From assembly GCA_028023455.1 (NCBI GenBank), contig JAQFVV010006310.1, forward strand, positions 2,420,001 through 2,484,000: DNA of 64,000 nucleotides, in the 5' to 3' direction. The DNA comes from Epiperipatus broadwayi. Lineage: Eukaryota; Onychophora; Udeonychophora; Euonychophora; Peripatidae. Below the pieces are notes generated by a model that was not told the origin of the DNA, did not search any database, and saw only the letters and a list, made by a program, of their open reading frames with translations. The first letter of the stretch is position 1, and the number at the start of each line of letters is the position of its first letter. This document shows positions 36,421-47,579 of this stretch, one piece after another. A program made the translations under genes and the position numbers.

Positions 36421-36490
36421 AGATAAATAATCACCAATATACATATTTCATGCTAAACCAGCAATCATCAGTTGGTCCAGATTATCATCT
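36421..36490 (-). ncRNA. Hammerhead ribozyme in left arm
   Basis: On the minus strand CTGATGA (36471-36465) and GAAA (36449-36446) are intact. ACCAA/TTGGT forms the inner stem I. Outer stem I strands GATGATAATC and GATTATTTATC extend it beyond an internal loop. Stem III is A-U plus U-A closed by a 4-nt loop. Stem II (TTGCTGGTTTAGCAT) has a T-T first pair. Cleavage is predicted after the A that precedes TTGGT. All catalytic-core positions I can check match the consensus. Confidence 0.8.
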
Positions 36491-37020
36491 CCCACACATA
36501 TATACCATAAGTGCTCAGATATATATTAAGATAGACAATCTTCATACTTTAATGGACAGGCTCCAATCTACTACACACTCCAACTCTTCAACTGTCCATC
36601 CAATTGAAAATCTGAAGATGGAATGCTTGAAGGCCACCCTGAGGCCGAGATTCTTGTCACACCCATGTTGACCTAAGGTCAGTCTGAACCCCATATGTAC
36701 AGGACATAATCCATTAAATACATATGCAAGGATGGGCAGCCTGTGTTTCAGTTATTACATTGTAGAGATGTCTGTCCATCCTTGCATATGTATTTAATGG
36801 ATTATGTCCTGTACATGTGGGGTTCAGACTGACCTTAGGTCAACATGGGTGTGACAAGAATCTCGGCCTCAGGGTGGCCTTCAAGCATTCCATCTTCAGA
36901 TTTTCAATTGGATGGACGGTTGAAGAGTTGGAGTGTGTAGTAGATTGGAGCCTGTCCATTAAAGTATGAAGATTGTCTATCTTAATATATATCTGAGCAC
37001 TTATGGTATATATGTGTGGG

Positions 37021-37090
37021 AGATGATAATCTGGACCAACTGATGATTGCTGGTTTAGCATGAAATATATATATTGGTAATTATTTATCT
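37021..37090 (+). ncRNA. Hammerhead ribozyme in right arm
   Basis: CTGATGA is at 37040-37046 and GAAA at 37062-37065. Inner stem I is ACCAA (37035-37039) with TTGGT (37074-37078). Outer stem I is AGATGATAAT (37021-37030) with ATTATTTATCT, leaving an internal loop that could make the usual loop-loop contact. Stem III is two base pairs with a 4-nt loop and H17 is A37073, so cleavage is predicted between 37073 and 37074. Stem II has a T-T pair next to the core. This and its mirror copy are the best preserved cores in the window. Confidence 0.82.
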
Positions 37091-39158
37091 TTTCAGCATA
37101 TATGTGCTTGAGTGTATCAGTGTTATTAGATAGACTGGAGAGTGGTGGGTTGTGTGAAAGTCTTTGCTCATATACCCTATATATTAAATAAAATAAATAT
37201 TAAATGTGATAGAGAACCTTCCTGTTTTAATCAAATTTCACGTTTAAATTTCATTGATTCTATTTTTCCAATGGTACTTATAAACATTATCGTTGTAAAA
37301 ACTATTAATCATTCTTAATATCTCAGTCTACTCCCAAATGTTTAAGATTTCTCCACAATCTACTTCTACCAACACTATTAAGACATTTCAAAACAGAAAT
37401 GCAAAAATAAATTACCCTTATTTACCTCCCTAACTGAAAGCAATTCTGAACTTCTTCCAAAACATTCATATTCTAACCCTATACATTAAGATATAAGTAA
37501 ATAATTTATAAAAAATGTAAGTTATTGCAACTGATCTTTAGCTACTAAACAACTTTAAAATATTTTATTTTATATAATAATCTAATTCTCACACTCTTCC
37601 ACTGGTCTGGAATTTTATTATCAACTATAACCTTATTAAAACTTTCTACTAAATTAAATCTTATATACCTTTCCATACCTATAACCATTTTAATTGACAT
37701 GTCATATAATCTTTTTACTTTTTCTTTTTTTAATCTACTTATTGCTCTATTCAATTCTGAACAATCAATTTATCTATCTTCTCATAAATAAAACTTTTTA
37801 ATAAATCATATTCAATAACCAACTCTCCTTCATCTAAAGTTTTTATTACAAATTTATGAACTATTTTTTCATTAAATATTTTACTCTTTTTCATCTGCAT
37901 TTAATAATATGTCATCTTTTCTTTTTTATTTCTCTTCTTCATATATCTCTAAAATGTTCACAATTTTCTCTTCCTTTGTTGCAATTTTATTCTTAATTTT
38001 CTTTTTTTTTTCTATAAGTAGTTATTTCATTTAATCAATACATACCTTTCTTTTTTGCTTACTCTGCCTAAAGTTTTTCACCCGTCATTTCTTTAATTAA
38101 TTCTGTTGGTCTTAAATAAACATTCAATTGGCATTTTTCATTTTTACCATGACTTCGTTGCAACTTTTAAAGTTATCATTTTTATCATTATTTCAAAGAT
38201 ACTAACTATTAAACTTATTCACTTTAACTTCATCACTTATTTCCCAACAATTTTTGTTAATTTTTCTATAAATTTCATTATTTAAATTTTCCAATACCTT
38301 TAATTCTACCCCTATGAAATAATGATCACTATTGTATTCTTTTTCATTAAATATTTTAATTCTCTTAGAATCTAATTCCTTTTTAACTACATGTAATCAA
38401 CAGTATACTTCAAATTCGGTCTCAACCACGTGAAGTGCTGATATATAGTTTATTTAAATTATCAATTTTCAATCCACCTTTTTCACATTTTAAAAATAAT
38501 ATTCCATTCATATTTCCCACTTTATCAATTTCTTTAATAGTCACATCACCTACAAGATCATTTATATCCCAATATAAACGTTCCCAAATATTCACATTCC
38601 AACTTTTTCACATCATTGCATTTTATATTACATATCAATTTCTCTTTGCTGAATTTCAATCTATATGTTTTTCTTTTTAAAATGTCCATCTTAACAATAA
38701 TCCACTCTTCTTTTTTATTTTTATCACATCTATTTAATCCCTTCCATTCACATTTCTGAAGATGTGGGTTCTTTCCATCTCTCAAATATTTCTCTATCAC
38801 TGCTAACAAATATATATTTTCCCTTATAAAATTCTCCTCCAATTGTCTCCCCTTACTTTTTTATATATTTATAAACCAAATTTTATATTAAGATCCTTGA
38901 CCCTTCTTTTATATATACTTTTTTAAAAAAAACTATTTCCAGATATCCTCTATAAAAAACATTATCTATTTTTATATTCTTCATCATTGTCTTCACCTAG
39001 ATTTTGTTATATCTTTTACAATATATGATTCTATCTGTTGGGTAGACACAGGTTCTGGTAGAACTGGTTATTTTTAGTATGAAAATATATTTTTCCCAGT
39101 TTTATTAGTTATTCTTATTTTAAATGCAAAAGATGAAACTTTATGAATATATATATGC

Positions 39159-39353
39159 TTATACTGAACATTTCTTATATATGTCATTAAAAAGATTTGA
39201 ATCAGGATTTTTCAATCTATTCATCCTCCACTCCATCTCAAACAACTGATACCCATGGCCACATGCATGTGAAAAAGATACATGACTCCAAATATACATA
39301 TTTTGTGCAGAATTGAGGACTGATTGTATATATGTGTGGGAGAAAATATACAT
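39159..39353. repeat. Ribozyme-repeat fragments, head-to-head junction
   Basis: The minus strand of about 39190-39312 reads from a ribozyme remnant (CTGCACAAAATATGTATA followed by TTTGGAGTCATG) through TATCAGTTGTTTGAGATGGA, the downstream part of the repeat. At about 39312 the orientation flips. The plus strand then reads GAGGACTGATTGTATATATG, the part just upstream of a ribozyme. The CTGATGA box is lost at the junction. Confidence 0.65.
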
Positions 39354-39614
39354 CTTGGAATGTATTTAATCTAGATTTTAATCTATGCTATAATTAATAC
39401 AAATATTGTAACAAGGGTTTCACAATGCAGATTCATCACCCTCTATGCTCAAATCAAAAATAGTTGTCTTAAATTTTTTAGATTCTAAACAGGATTTTTC
39501 TTAAAGGTAGCTGACCCAAACCAACTCAGCTAAGTATTCATAATTAGTCTGCAAATTTGTACTTATAGTAGGTAAAACTGTAATTAAAATATTAATAAAA
39601 ATATTAAAGAAACA

Positions 39615-39905
39615 TTTTTATTCACATAAAAGTACTAAAAAGTAAAAAATAATATATTTTCAGATTTCACAAATTAAAGCATGGGTACAATCATGTTTAG
39701 AAATTGTATCATTGCTAATCTAATTAGCAAATCATTTGAAACTCACACCCACTTGGCATTAATACAAAAAACTGGATGTTAGTAGCAAAAGAGCTGATCA
39801 ATAGATTAGCATTGATACAATTTCTAAACATAATCATCCCAAGCTTTTATTTGTAGAAGTTGGAAAAAATTATTCTTTTACTTCTTAGTGCATATTTTAT
39901 TTTAT
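39615..39905. mobile_element. Foldback element, about 290 bp
   Basis: The left arm (about 39615-39715) and right arm (about 39785-39905) are imperfect reverse complements. The best conserved part is TTTAGAAATTGTATCA, whose complement TGATACAATTTCTAAA lies at 39811-39826. Nearby AAAGCATGGG and AAGTAAAAAATAAT blocks are also inverted. No ORF is present. A partial relative follows at 40031-40115, so it belongs to a repeat family. Confidence 0.65.
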
Positions 39906-40030
39906 AATGCATTTATATGAATTAAAGTTGTTGTTTTTTTTTTAATTTTTTTAATTTTAATTTTTTTACTATTTAGTTTTATATAATTTCAGAAATTATG
40001 ATTGAAGACAATTTAGCTACAATTTAATAG

Positions 40031-40115
40031 TATTAGATCTCAGCTTTCACAAACAAAAGCATAGGTGATCATATTTAGAAATTGTATCAGTGCCGATATA
40101 AAAAGTATACAAAAA
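40031..40115 (+). repeat. Partial copy of the 39.6 kb foldback
   Basis: TCTCAGCTTTCACAAACAAA, then GCATAGGTGATCATATTTAG and AAATTGTATCAGTGCCGAT, repeat the left-arm sequence of the element at 39615, with no matching right arm. Confidence 0.6.
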
Positions 40116-40264
40116 ATTATATTGCTATTGGGAATATTATGTGTTACTCCATAGTGCAGTTTTTACTTTCTAGTATATTATTGTCAAATGCTGAAGCTAA
40201 GAATAATATTAATTACTATAATAACAGTTATTGTAAAACAATCTAAATAGTTTATTACCTGAAC

Positions 40265-40500
40265 ATTTAAAAATAGTTCAAGCATGGAATTGACAAAGGT
40301 GACCATGATCTATGAAACTTAATTCCAGAGACTGTCACCCTACCACTGCATCCAACCACATGAAGTATTAATAAATAATCAAATGGATTATTGCTTACGA
40401 GTATATATTTAATTTGAGTATTGGAAGTGACAGAATTGGGCCATAAACCATGGACTCCCTAGAGTCTGATTTTCCACCATTGCACCATATTATGCACGGA
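40265..40500 (-). repeat. SINE-1, two tandem copies on the minus strand
   Basis: Minus-strand copies lie at about 40265-40365 and 40375-40500. Plus-strand landmarks are CCATGATCTATGAAAC and CAGAGACTGTCACCCTACCA for the first. For the second they are TAATCAAATGGATTATTGC, GGAAGTGACAGAATTGGGCC and GATTTTCCACCATTGCACC. They are arranged head to tail like the trimers elsewhere. Confidence 0.65.
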
Positions 40501-40509
40501 AATGGTTAT

Positions 40510-43150
40510 ATTATTGTTAATAGTATGTTATAACATTTTGTAGTGATAAACATTATTTGATATGATAAATATAGGAAATGCTTATGTGACTTATATATAA
40601 AAAATTGATTCACATTTAATATTTTATTAGCTCTTCAGATAAGAGGAAGTCAGGATTACAAAAGACACAACATTTTTTTTCATTACTTACAATACAATCC
40701 TTTGTGTTGGATAAAATTCAGAATGATATTTATAAATATTTGACAAAGTTATTTAAATCAAAAATATTTTGCTAAAAATAAATATCATCTTGTAAAAAAT
40801 TGTGTGCATTCAGATCTTAAAAGCTATTTTAATAATAATCTTTGTTATTAGTGAGGTCTTTCAAGTAATAGTGATTAAAATAGTAATCTATGAATAATAT
40901 ACTGTCTTTTTTTTTTAGGTTCAATTGAAATGATTTTTGTTACTCATAATTTTTTTTAATAATTATAAAGTATGCAGTCAGTTTCATTATAAATTGATTA
41001 TATTATTAAAAGTAGAAATAATGTCTATCCTATTTAAAACCTATATATCTTGTTAAATGCTACATGCACAACAATTAAGTATGCATGAAAAGATCAGCTC
41101 CAATCATTAGGTATTATAATTTTTTTATTACAACTGCCTTACTATATGAATAAATCCCTCCATAATATCATTTCAGAAATAACTTCTTTTGTCAACTGCT
41201 TTAGGGCATTGTCAATAATCCACATAAATGTAACAGCCACACAATTTATATTAATTCTGTAGTAGTAACCTACTTAGTGTCAAGATATGAATATTTAGCA
41301 TTACAAATGCTTATTACAAATTGGCCCATTCAGACATGTCTATCTGCTAATCAAGGCACAAGCCTTAATTTTAAAATGCAAATAAGAAGATTGATGCATC
41401 TTTAATTAGATATAAATAAATTTGAAGAGATATCAGCTCCAATCACCAAGCATAATGTTATTACTATGATTGCCAAATTACTTATAATTTAAGGTATATT
41501 AACCTATTTATTAAATATATAATTAATAACACAAGCCCAGATATATTTATGATTATCTAAGTGAATGTCAGTGCTCTCTAGTAGTCATGACTTAAACCAA
41601 TAAATGGTATTAAATGTTTAAAAAAAAAAACAGCAATTTCTTACACTACATAATTATCTTTCAGATTATAATAGGTATTCACACCAAGTATTCTAAAGAT
41701 TTAAATATATCCATGCCCTGTTAGAATAGCAATATAGTTTTTTTTAATAAATGTTTTTGGAGCACTTTATTTACACAATGGATTTTATAAACACATGATA
41801 AATATTTAAATTTCATATTAAAACTTAATGAATAGCATTTATTAATTCAAATGGTGCCAACTAGAGATGATTGAGATAGATAATTAATTATTTCTGGTTA
41901 TGTGGAATTATTAATTATTATTTAATCTCTTCATGTATAATGTATTGACAACATATGATTTGTTGAAAATGAGATAGAAATTAGCTCTGTTTTGTAATAT
42001 GTGTTTAATGTTGTGAAACCTGTTTAAATATGATATTTAATTGTGATTGTGTGTTTGTAAAATTCACACCATAAATAAAGAGATTTAAAAACATCAATTA
42101 ATAGAAAAAACTGTACTGCTAGACTTACAACTTAAAACATTGTCCATATGTATTTATTTATATTGCTAATTTTTGGTTTTATAAGTAGCAACTTTTTGCA
42201 TTCAAAATTTTTGACACCTTGTATTTTAGATAAATACTTTAATAGTTATTACTAATCATTTAATAAGATAGAGATTATTCCTAGCCATAATATAGACTTT
42301 AAAACTTAGTTAAAGCTTATTATATCAAGTTTTTAATTATAAATGCATGAAAACTTCATCATTCTTTTTTCAATACAAGAACTCTTTCAAATATACTTAA
42401 AACTTTCATTCCACTGCACATTCTTGACACATGTTAAAAAGAGATATATTAATCTTTAAATGAGTTTTAAATATTATATCTTGACTAGAAATGATATAAT
42501 AATCTCTAAATTAATAATTAGTAGCATTTATTGGGTTTATCTAAAGTGGATAGTTCCGAAGATTTTGAGTGCCAAACAAATGCTGAACATATATAGATAT
42601 TGTGACTTGAGCCAAGAATGCTAGTTCTGCATAAAATACATTTTAGGATCGTTTGTCTTTTTCAGATATATTATAATCATATATTTCAAAAATATGTTGT
42701 AGATTAAAAGTTTTAAATATGTAATATATATGAACTATACTCTGGTAAATGTTCATGTGTATGTATTTAACCTTAAAAATCAAATTCAATTTCTATTGCT
42801 TTAAATATTAACCTGATTGAGCTTATGATATTTTGAAGCTCAAATATATTTTTAATATAGGTAAATTATAGACTGAATGTCCATAAAATTATGGTATGGC
42901 ATAATGCTGATGACTTCTATTATATTGAAACCATGTTTTTGTTCTTACAGACATATTCATTTGACCAATACAGATTAATCTGTAAATAGTGTCAGGCTAA
43001 TAATGGTTATGCTTTTCTTTTTCATTCTTATAATTTTTTGAAAGCAAAAACTTACTTTTTAAAAAAAAATCAGAATATTAACAATCTTCTTATTTGTATT
43101 GATTAATAAACAAAATCCACAAATTACATGCAATATCTAACTACAAATGC
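40510..43150. other. AT-rich stretch with one diverged duplication
   Basis: Two segments about 340 bp apart share GATCAGCTCCAATCATTAGG/GATATCAGCTCCAATCACCA and the following ATTACAACTGCC/ATTATGATTGCC-like block (about 41090 and 41430). This suggests an old tandem duplication. Nothing else was recognised. Confidence 0.4.
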
Positions 43151-43499
43151 TATAATATTGTTATTCCTAATAATAGAATTCTTCATTCTATTCTGGAGTC
43201 ATTTAGTATAAGTTTGAGTAATCAATAGTGATCTTACAGTATGGCTACGTAATCCCCATCTCCAGATATATTCGTTTCTGGCTTTTGCCTTTGTCACTGA
43301 AGAATAGGATTCAAAGCCAAAATATGTATTTGTCCATCTGCAGCCATATTTTATTCTTTTACATTATTCAAATCAAGAACCTGATTTTTTTAAAAAAAAA
43401 AAAACAACAACAATACTATAAAGTTTCAAATCTAGACTAAACTTTATAGCACAATATGTCTGGTGGTTATTAATTATTCAAGTTTACAATAGATGCCTC

Positions 43500-44340
43500 T
43501 ACAATAGTGTAATGAAACTTTCTCTTATACGAGAATTCATGTTAGGTTATTAATATTAGTCTTGTTATTTCATACTTCAACATTTTGCTTCTCTAATAAA
43601 TGTAATATATAAGATTCACACTTGTACTGTAAATTTTAAAAGACTTGACACACACACTTCTAGAAATAGTGATTTGACCTATGTTAAATGGACAGAAAAC
43701 AAAACTCACTTTTGTTATCCGTTTTTAAGATATACATATTTCTTTAATTATATACTTTACTTTGAATAATGGCATGTTGCATATTAAGATTCACTACTTT
43801 GATTCGGATTTATTAAAGTTTGTTACTATTAATCTTAGTGATAAGCATAGACAGATAAATTTCTAACCTTTCATGCTTTAAGCTTATTCTAAACTGACAT
43901 CAATCAAAATGAGATTTCCTCTTTTGCGGTTAATTACTACAAGCTTAGGATGTAATTTTAGTTTATTTTTAATTTGATTTTGATGATGTCTCACTCAATA
44001 TTTAATCGATTGTGCAACAGTCGTCTAGTTATTTTCCTATTAAAGATAATCGATCCGAGCACTCAATAAAGCCTGCCATGAGGCAGAGCCAACAAAAAAA
44101 ACTGCTATAATTTCAATTAGTCATTCAATAGACAGAGCGTGAGGATTGAACTATAGAAAGAAATCGTGCGGAGAAATGCGTAAACCGTTGTCATAACTTT
44201 GAAGCTGAAAAAAGCATTTGGACAAAAATATATGTGAACGAGTTTAAAATTTTGCAATATTGATTTTTTAAAAATCTTTTATAAAATTTCTTTTATTAGT
44301 AAAGATATAGAATACTTTTATACATTATTTATTTAAACTT
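43500..44340. other. Slightly G+C-richer gene-free stretch
   Basis: Around 43980-44220 the sequence is less A+T-rich (CAACAGTCGTCTAG, AATCGATCCGAGCAC, GCCTGCCATGAGGCAGAGCC), including an imperfect GCCTGCCATGAGGCAG hairpin. I see no open frame or known motif; it could be regulatory or an old repeat. Confidence 0.35.
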
Positions 44341-44349
44341 AAAAAATAA

Positions 44350-44465
44350 TAATAACAATGGAATGATCTATAGCTCCAAAGTTCATACGAAATTCGAGCA
44401 CCGGAAATGACGTTTTGAGCCGCTATCCTTAGAACTCCAAAGTCGACCACTTTATTTCTCCTAAA
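44350..44465 (-). repeat. SINE-1, diverged minus copy
   Basis: Minus-strand copy recognised by GATCTATAGCTCC, GAGCACCGGAAATGACG and AACTCCAAAGTCGACCAC on the plus strand. It keeps more CpG dinucleotides than other copies, so it may be close to an older subfamily. Confidence 0.5.
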
Positions 44466-46084
44466 CCACTTTAAAAACTAATCAACAAATACCTTTTATT
44501 ACGTAAAGATATAGCAATTCCGTTCATTTTGAATCTAATATTATTACTATTAATATATAGTTTTACTAATATATATATATTTTAACCTGAGTTGAATCTA
44601 AAACATTTTTTAATTAAAAGTTTTAAATATGCTAATAAAAAGAGCATTATAAATGTTTAATATCAAAACTTCTGCTACTGTGACTAACATAACAATAATA
44701 ACTATTTTAATGATGATATCTAAAAACATGAAAACATGTGCATGCACTGAATCATTAAAATATGCAGTAAATTAATATGGTAAAAGTATCATCATCAGTT
44801 TGGGATCTTTAACAGAGGTAATAAAATTAAATTAAATTTAAAAAATATTTTAAAAATAAAAGATAAATTGTTTGTTTTATGCATCTTAACCCTATAAAAA
44901 GCCCATTAAGATTTATGATCCAAAAGTAGTTATCTTCATCTATACTAGAGTCAATCAGTTATTCTATTCTTCAGCAATTAATAAACACCAGATAGAATAG
45001 TACTATAAAATATTCATCTCTATTGTCAATGAAAATGAGGTTTCAAATTGGAACTAATGAATGGACTTATGCAACCAGCAGCCTTCTTTTACCTTTTTAT
45101 ACTATTTAAACTAATAACGTGAGATTTTACAAATTCTAAAATTTCAAGCTTAGGCTACATTATATAATTTTTTATACAATTTAGAGATCTATAATAACTT
45201 TAGTCTCCTTCTATTCTTTGTCTATGAAAATTGGTACCAATAACAACATCACATCTCATATACTGCTAAGAATAATTATCTTCATCACATCTATAGAAAT
45301 ATTGAGTGATTAATAGACATTATATAAGTTCTATAAAATTCTCATTTTCAACCAAAGTAAACACCAGAGACTATTTAGATTGAAGATGAGGAGTTTATAG
45401 CACTATATTCTTTGATGTCTTTTGAATCACTCAAGATTATGGCTATTGTAGATAAAAGATAATAACTATTGGAAGCATATGAATAAGCATATATCATGTA
45501 CTGATGTTGATATTAAGATTTATGATATAGCTCTAAAATTAAGCTGTTGTTAAGTGTTGGTTAACTACTAAGATAATGACTAAGTATTATTATTTGGCCA
45601 TAGTAAACTTTTGCCTAGTTAGACTGCCTGCTTCTTTAAGACAGAGAATAATCATCAAATATTATTATATGACAAAGTGGTGATTCAATATATTATTACA
45701 TGGTTATAGTACTCTGTTACCTAGATACATTATCTTTCTCCTTCAAAGAGAGAATTATTATAAAGTATTGTATCTTGATTCATGAAATCCTGTTGCATAT
45801 TCATATTACCTGCTTCTTTAGACAAAAAAGTCATTAGAGAATGATGGTCAAGTTTTATCACATGATCATAATATTTTATTGCCTAGTCAAGCAGAAAACA
45901 ATAACAAAGTGGCACAAATGTGTGATAGCATTCTATTTTCTAATTATTCTACCTATTATCAGAGACTACTGCAAGTAGAAAATGATACTTAAATTCTTAT
46001 CTCTAGGTCATTGTGTGGTAAATTGTTTAAGAGATCTCATAACATTCGAGCACTCTAGTCCAGATTGATTAGTTAACAGTTTTA

Positions 46085-46200
46085 GTAATTTGTGTCAGTG
46101 GTAGAATGGCAAGTTCCGAATCACAGCAAAAACTGTGATTTCTTGTGCATCCACTTCTTATAAACTCTTGAGAAATAAACCTTCTAATTATTTTACTTCA
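46085..46200 (+). repeat. SINE-1 inside 1.4-kb unit 1
   Basis: TTGTGTCAGTGGTAGAATGG is the box A region, followed by CACTTCTTATAAACTC and GAGAAATAAACC. The region between the boxes is rearranged. Confidence 0.55.
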
Positions 46201-47359
46201 CTTAATCTCGATTGATTTGTTCATTTACATTACTCATCTGAGAATCACTCCTTTAATTTCTAGCTATAAATCCATCACTATACCATGATCCTAAAAGAAA
46301 TTCAAAATGTTAAGGTTTAATTTTTCTCTAAAAGATTAAAGACTTTTTGTTATTTTAGAGAATTCCAGATTAAACAGTCTACTTTACAAGTTTCAGCATA
46401 ACCCAATTTATGCATCAGTTGAGGAAAACATTGTATAATTTACATGTATTCAGCAGCCACTTTTTATTCATTTATACTATTCAAACTAGCAGCTTAATTT
46501 TTTTAAAAACATGAAGTTTCAAACTCAGATTAATTTATTTACAACACCAAGTAAGTTTCTATATATCTTGGGAGCACAGACCTATAATAACTGTAGGTTT
46601 CTTTTACCCTTTGGCTATAAAGGTTAATATCAACACCAATCTGACATGAACTCTTATATGCTTATTCCTGTGTTTTAAACATCAGTTATCTTCATTCAAC
46701 TTTAGGACCATATATATTGCACCTTGAATAATTAATGCAGTAATAATACCCATCTTCAGGTAATAGTAAAATCCAGAAAATGATTAGTCTGAAGATGGTC
46801 ATTTCATAGCACTACACTATCTAATGTCTATTGATCCCTCAAGCTTACAATAGATTGCTTAGCTAGAATAAGGTGAAGGTAACTTCTCTTGGAAACATGG
46901 GAGAATTCATGTAGTATTGGTAATGAGATTTATAATCTATCTCTAAAATTAAGGGTTTGTTAATAAGTATAGGCTAACTACTAAAATGATATTATAGTAA
47001 TATCTTATTTAATTGCACTACCTACTGCCTTTAGACACAAAATAATGAACAAGTTTATTACTTGGTCATAATATTCTATTAGTTACTCTACCTGTCTCCT
47101 TCAAAGGGAGAATGATGATATGGTGAAATTAGTTGCTAATTACTCTACTTGTTTTCTTCAAAGAGCAAATGATGGCAAGTGTTATCACATACTCATTGCT
47201 TAGTTGCTAGTTACTTCACTTGCCTTCTTCAGACAGAACTTATGTTAGATAGAGAATGATGAACAAATGTTATCTCTAAGTTGTTGCATAGTAAATTGCT
47301 TGGAGATTATACAATATATATGCACTCTGGTGCCAGATTGAACATTCAACAGTTTTAGT

Positions 47360-47470
47360 TTGGTGCAATAGTAAAATAACAAGCTGTGAATTGCAGCCTA
47401 GTTCTGTCATTTCTGGTGCTTTAATTTCTACTTATAAACTCCTAAGCAATACATCTTATGATTATTTTAT
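47360..47470 (+). repeat. SINE-1 inside 1.4-kb unit 2
   Basis: TTTGGTGCAATAGTAAAATAA, GCCTAGTTCTGTCATTTCTG and CTTATAAACTCCTAAGCAAT follow the family order. The position matches the SINE of the first unit. Confidence 0.6.
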
Positions 47471-47579
47471 TTTATTCAATTGGTCTAAATTGATTTTTTA
47501 TTTACATTGTTCATTTGAGAATCATTACAATTTTTAACTATGAATCCACCATTCAATCACTCCACTAAACTGCAAACGC

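Larger units (their letters stand above)
36350..37185. mobile_element. Ribozyme-repeat palindrome (head-to-head pair) with 14-bp direct repeats
   Basis: Two 369-bp arms, 36367-36735 and 36776-37144, are reverse complements with only about half a dozen differences by eye. They are separated by a 40-nt loop. A 73-codon frame translates identically from both arms, which shows how similar they are but does not imply a gene. The plus arm continues for 41 bp past the palindrome (GTGGGTTGTGTGAAAGTC...). The left end instead carries AACTGAAACCACAGG, an imperfect inverse of loop sequence CCTGTGTTTCAGTT. AAATAAAATAAATA flanks the whole block at 36336-36349 and 37186-37199. It interrupts the RT domain of LINE-B, so the pair is likely a single younger insertion. 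Confidence 0.85.
34950..38900 (-). pseudogene. LINE-B (APE plus RT), minus strand, fragmented
   Basis: Pieces of one LINE ORF2 can be read along the minus strand. The endonuclease end contains NSDHYF (about 38314-38330), preceded by KEIDKVGNMNGILF and GGLKIDNLN stretches. The RT start reads AISRLKKEK...IPDQWKSVRIRLLYK (37750-37545). RT continues FCISVLKCLNSVGRSRLW (around 37380) and, after a nested insertion, MVALFSNDLFFLFA (about 36170-36127, the former YADD region) and CKI...KILVFNGKN thumb sequence (about 36050). A CNLCKDERENIKHLLLVC motif (C-x2-C-x8-H-x4-C) lies at about 35304-35365. Many stops and shifts show a long-dead element. It differs from LINE-A; the clade is not determined. Confidence 0.7.
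44950..47560. repeat. Two diverged tandem units of about 1.4 kb
   Basis: Ordered anchors recur 1.37-1.41 kb apart: CAGCAGCC (45076, 46451), ATAGCACTA (45396, 46806), CTCTAAAATTAAG (45530, 46944), TCTCCTTCAAAG (about 45735, 47096) and a terminal SINE-1 (46085, 47360). A partial further unit begins near 48370. Inside each unit are shorter tandem motifs of about 90-100 bp (TTATTACATGGTTATAGTAC... then CTTCTTTAGACA). Because the SINE sits at the same place in both units, it was present before duplication. No coding content. Confidence 0.55.

Noticed and set aside
36450-37061. Two identical 73-codon open frames on opposite strands as genes
   Set aside because: They are the two arms of the ribozyme palindrome; the same region is not open in other family members, so identity reflects DNA duplication, not a protein.
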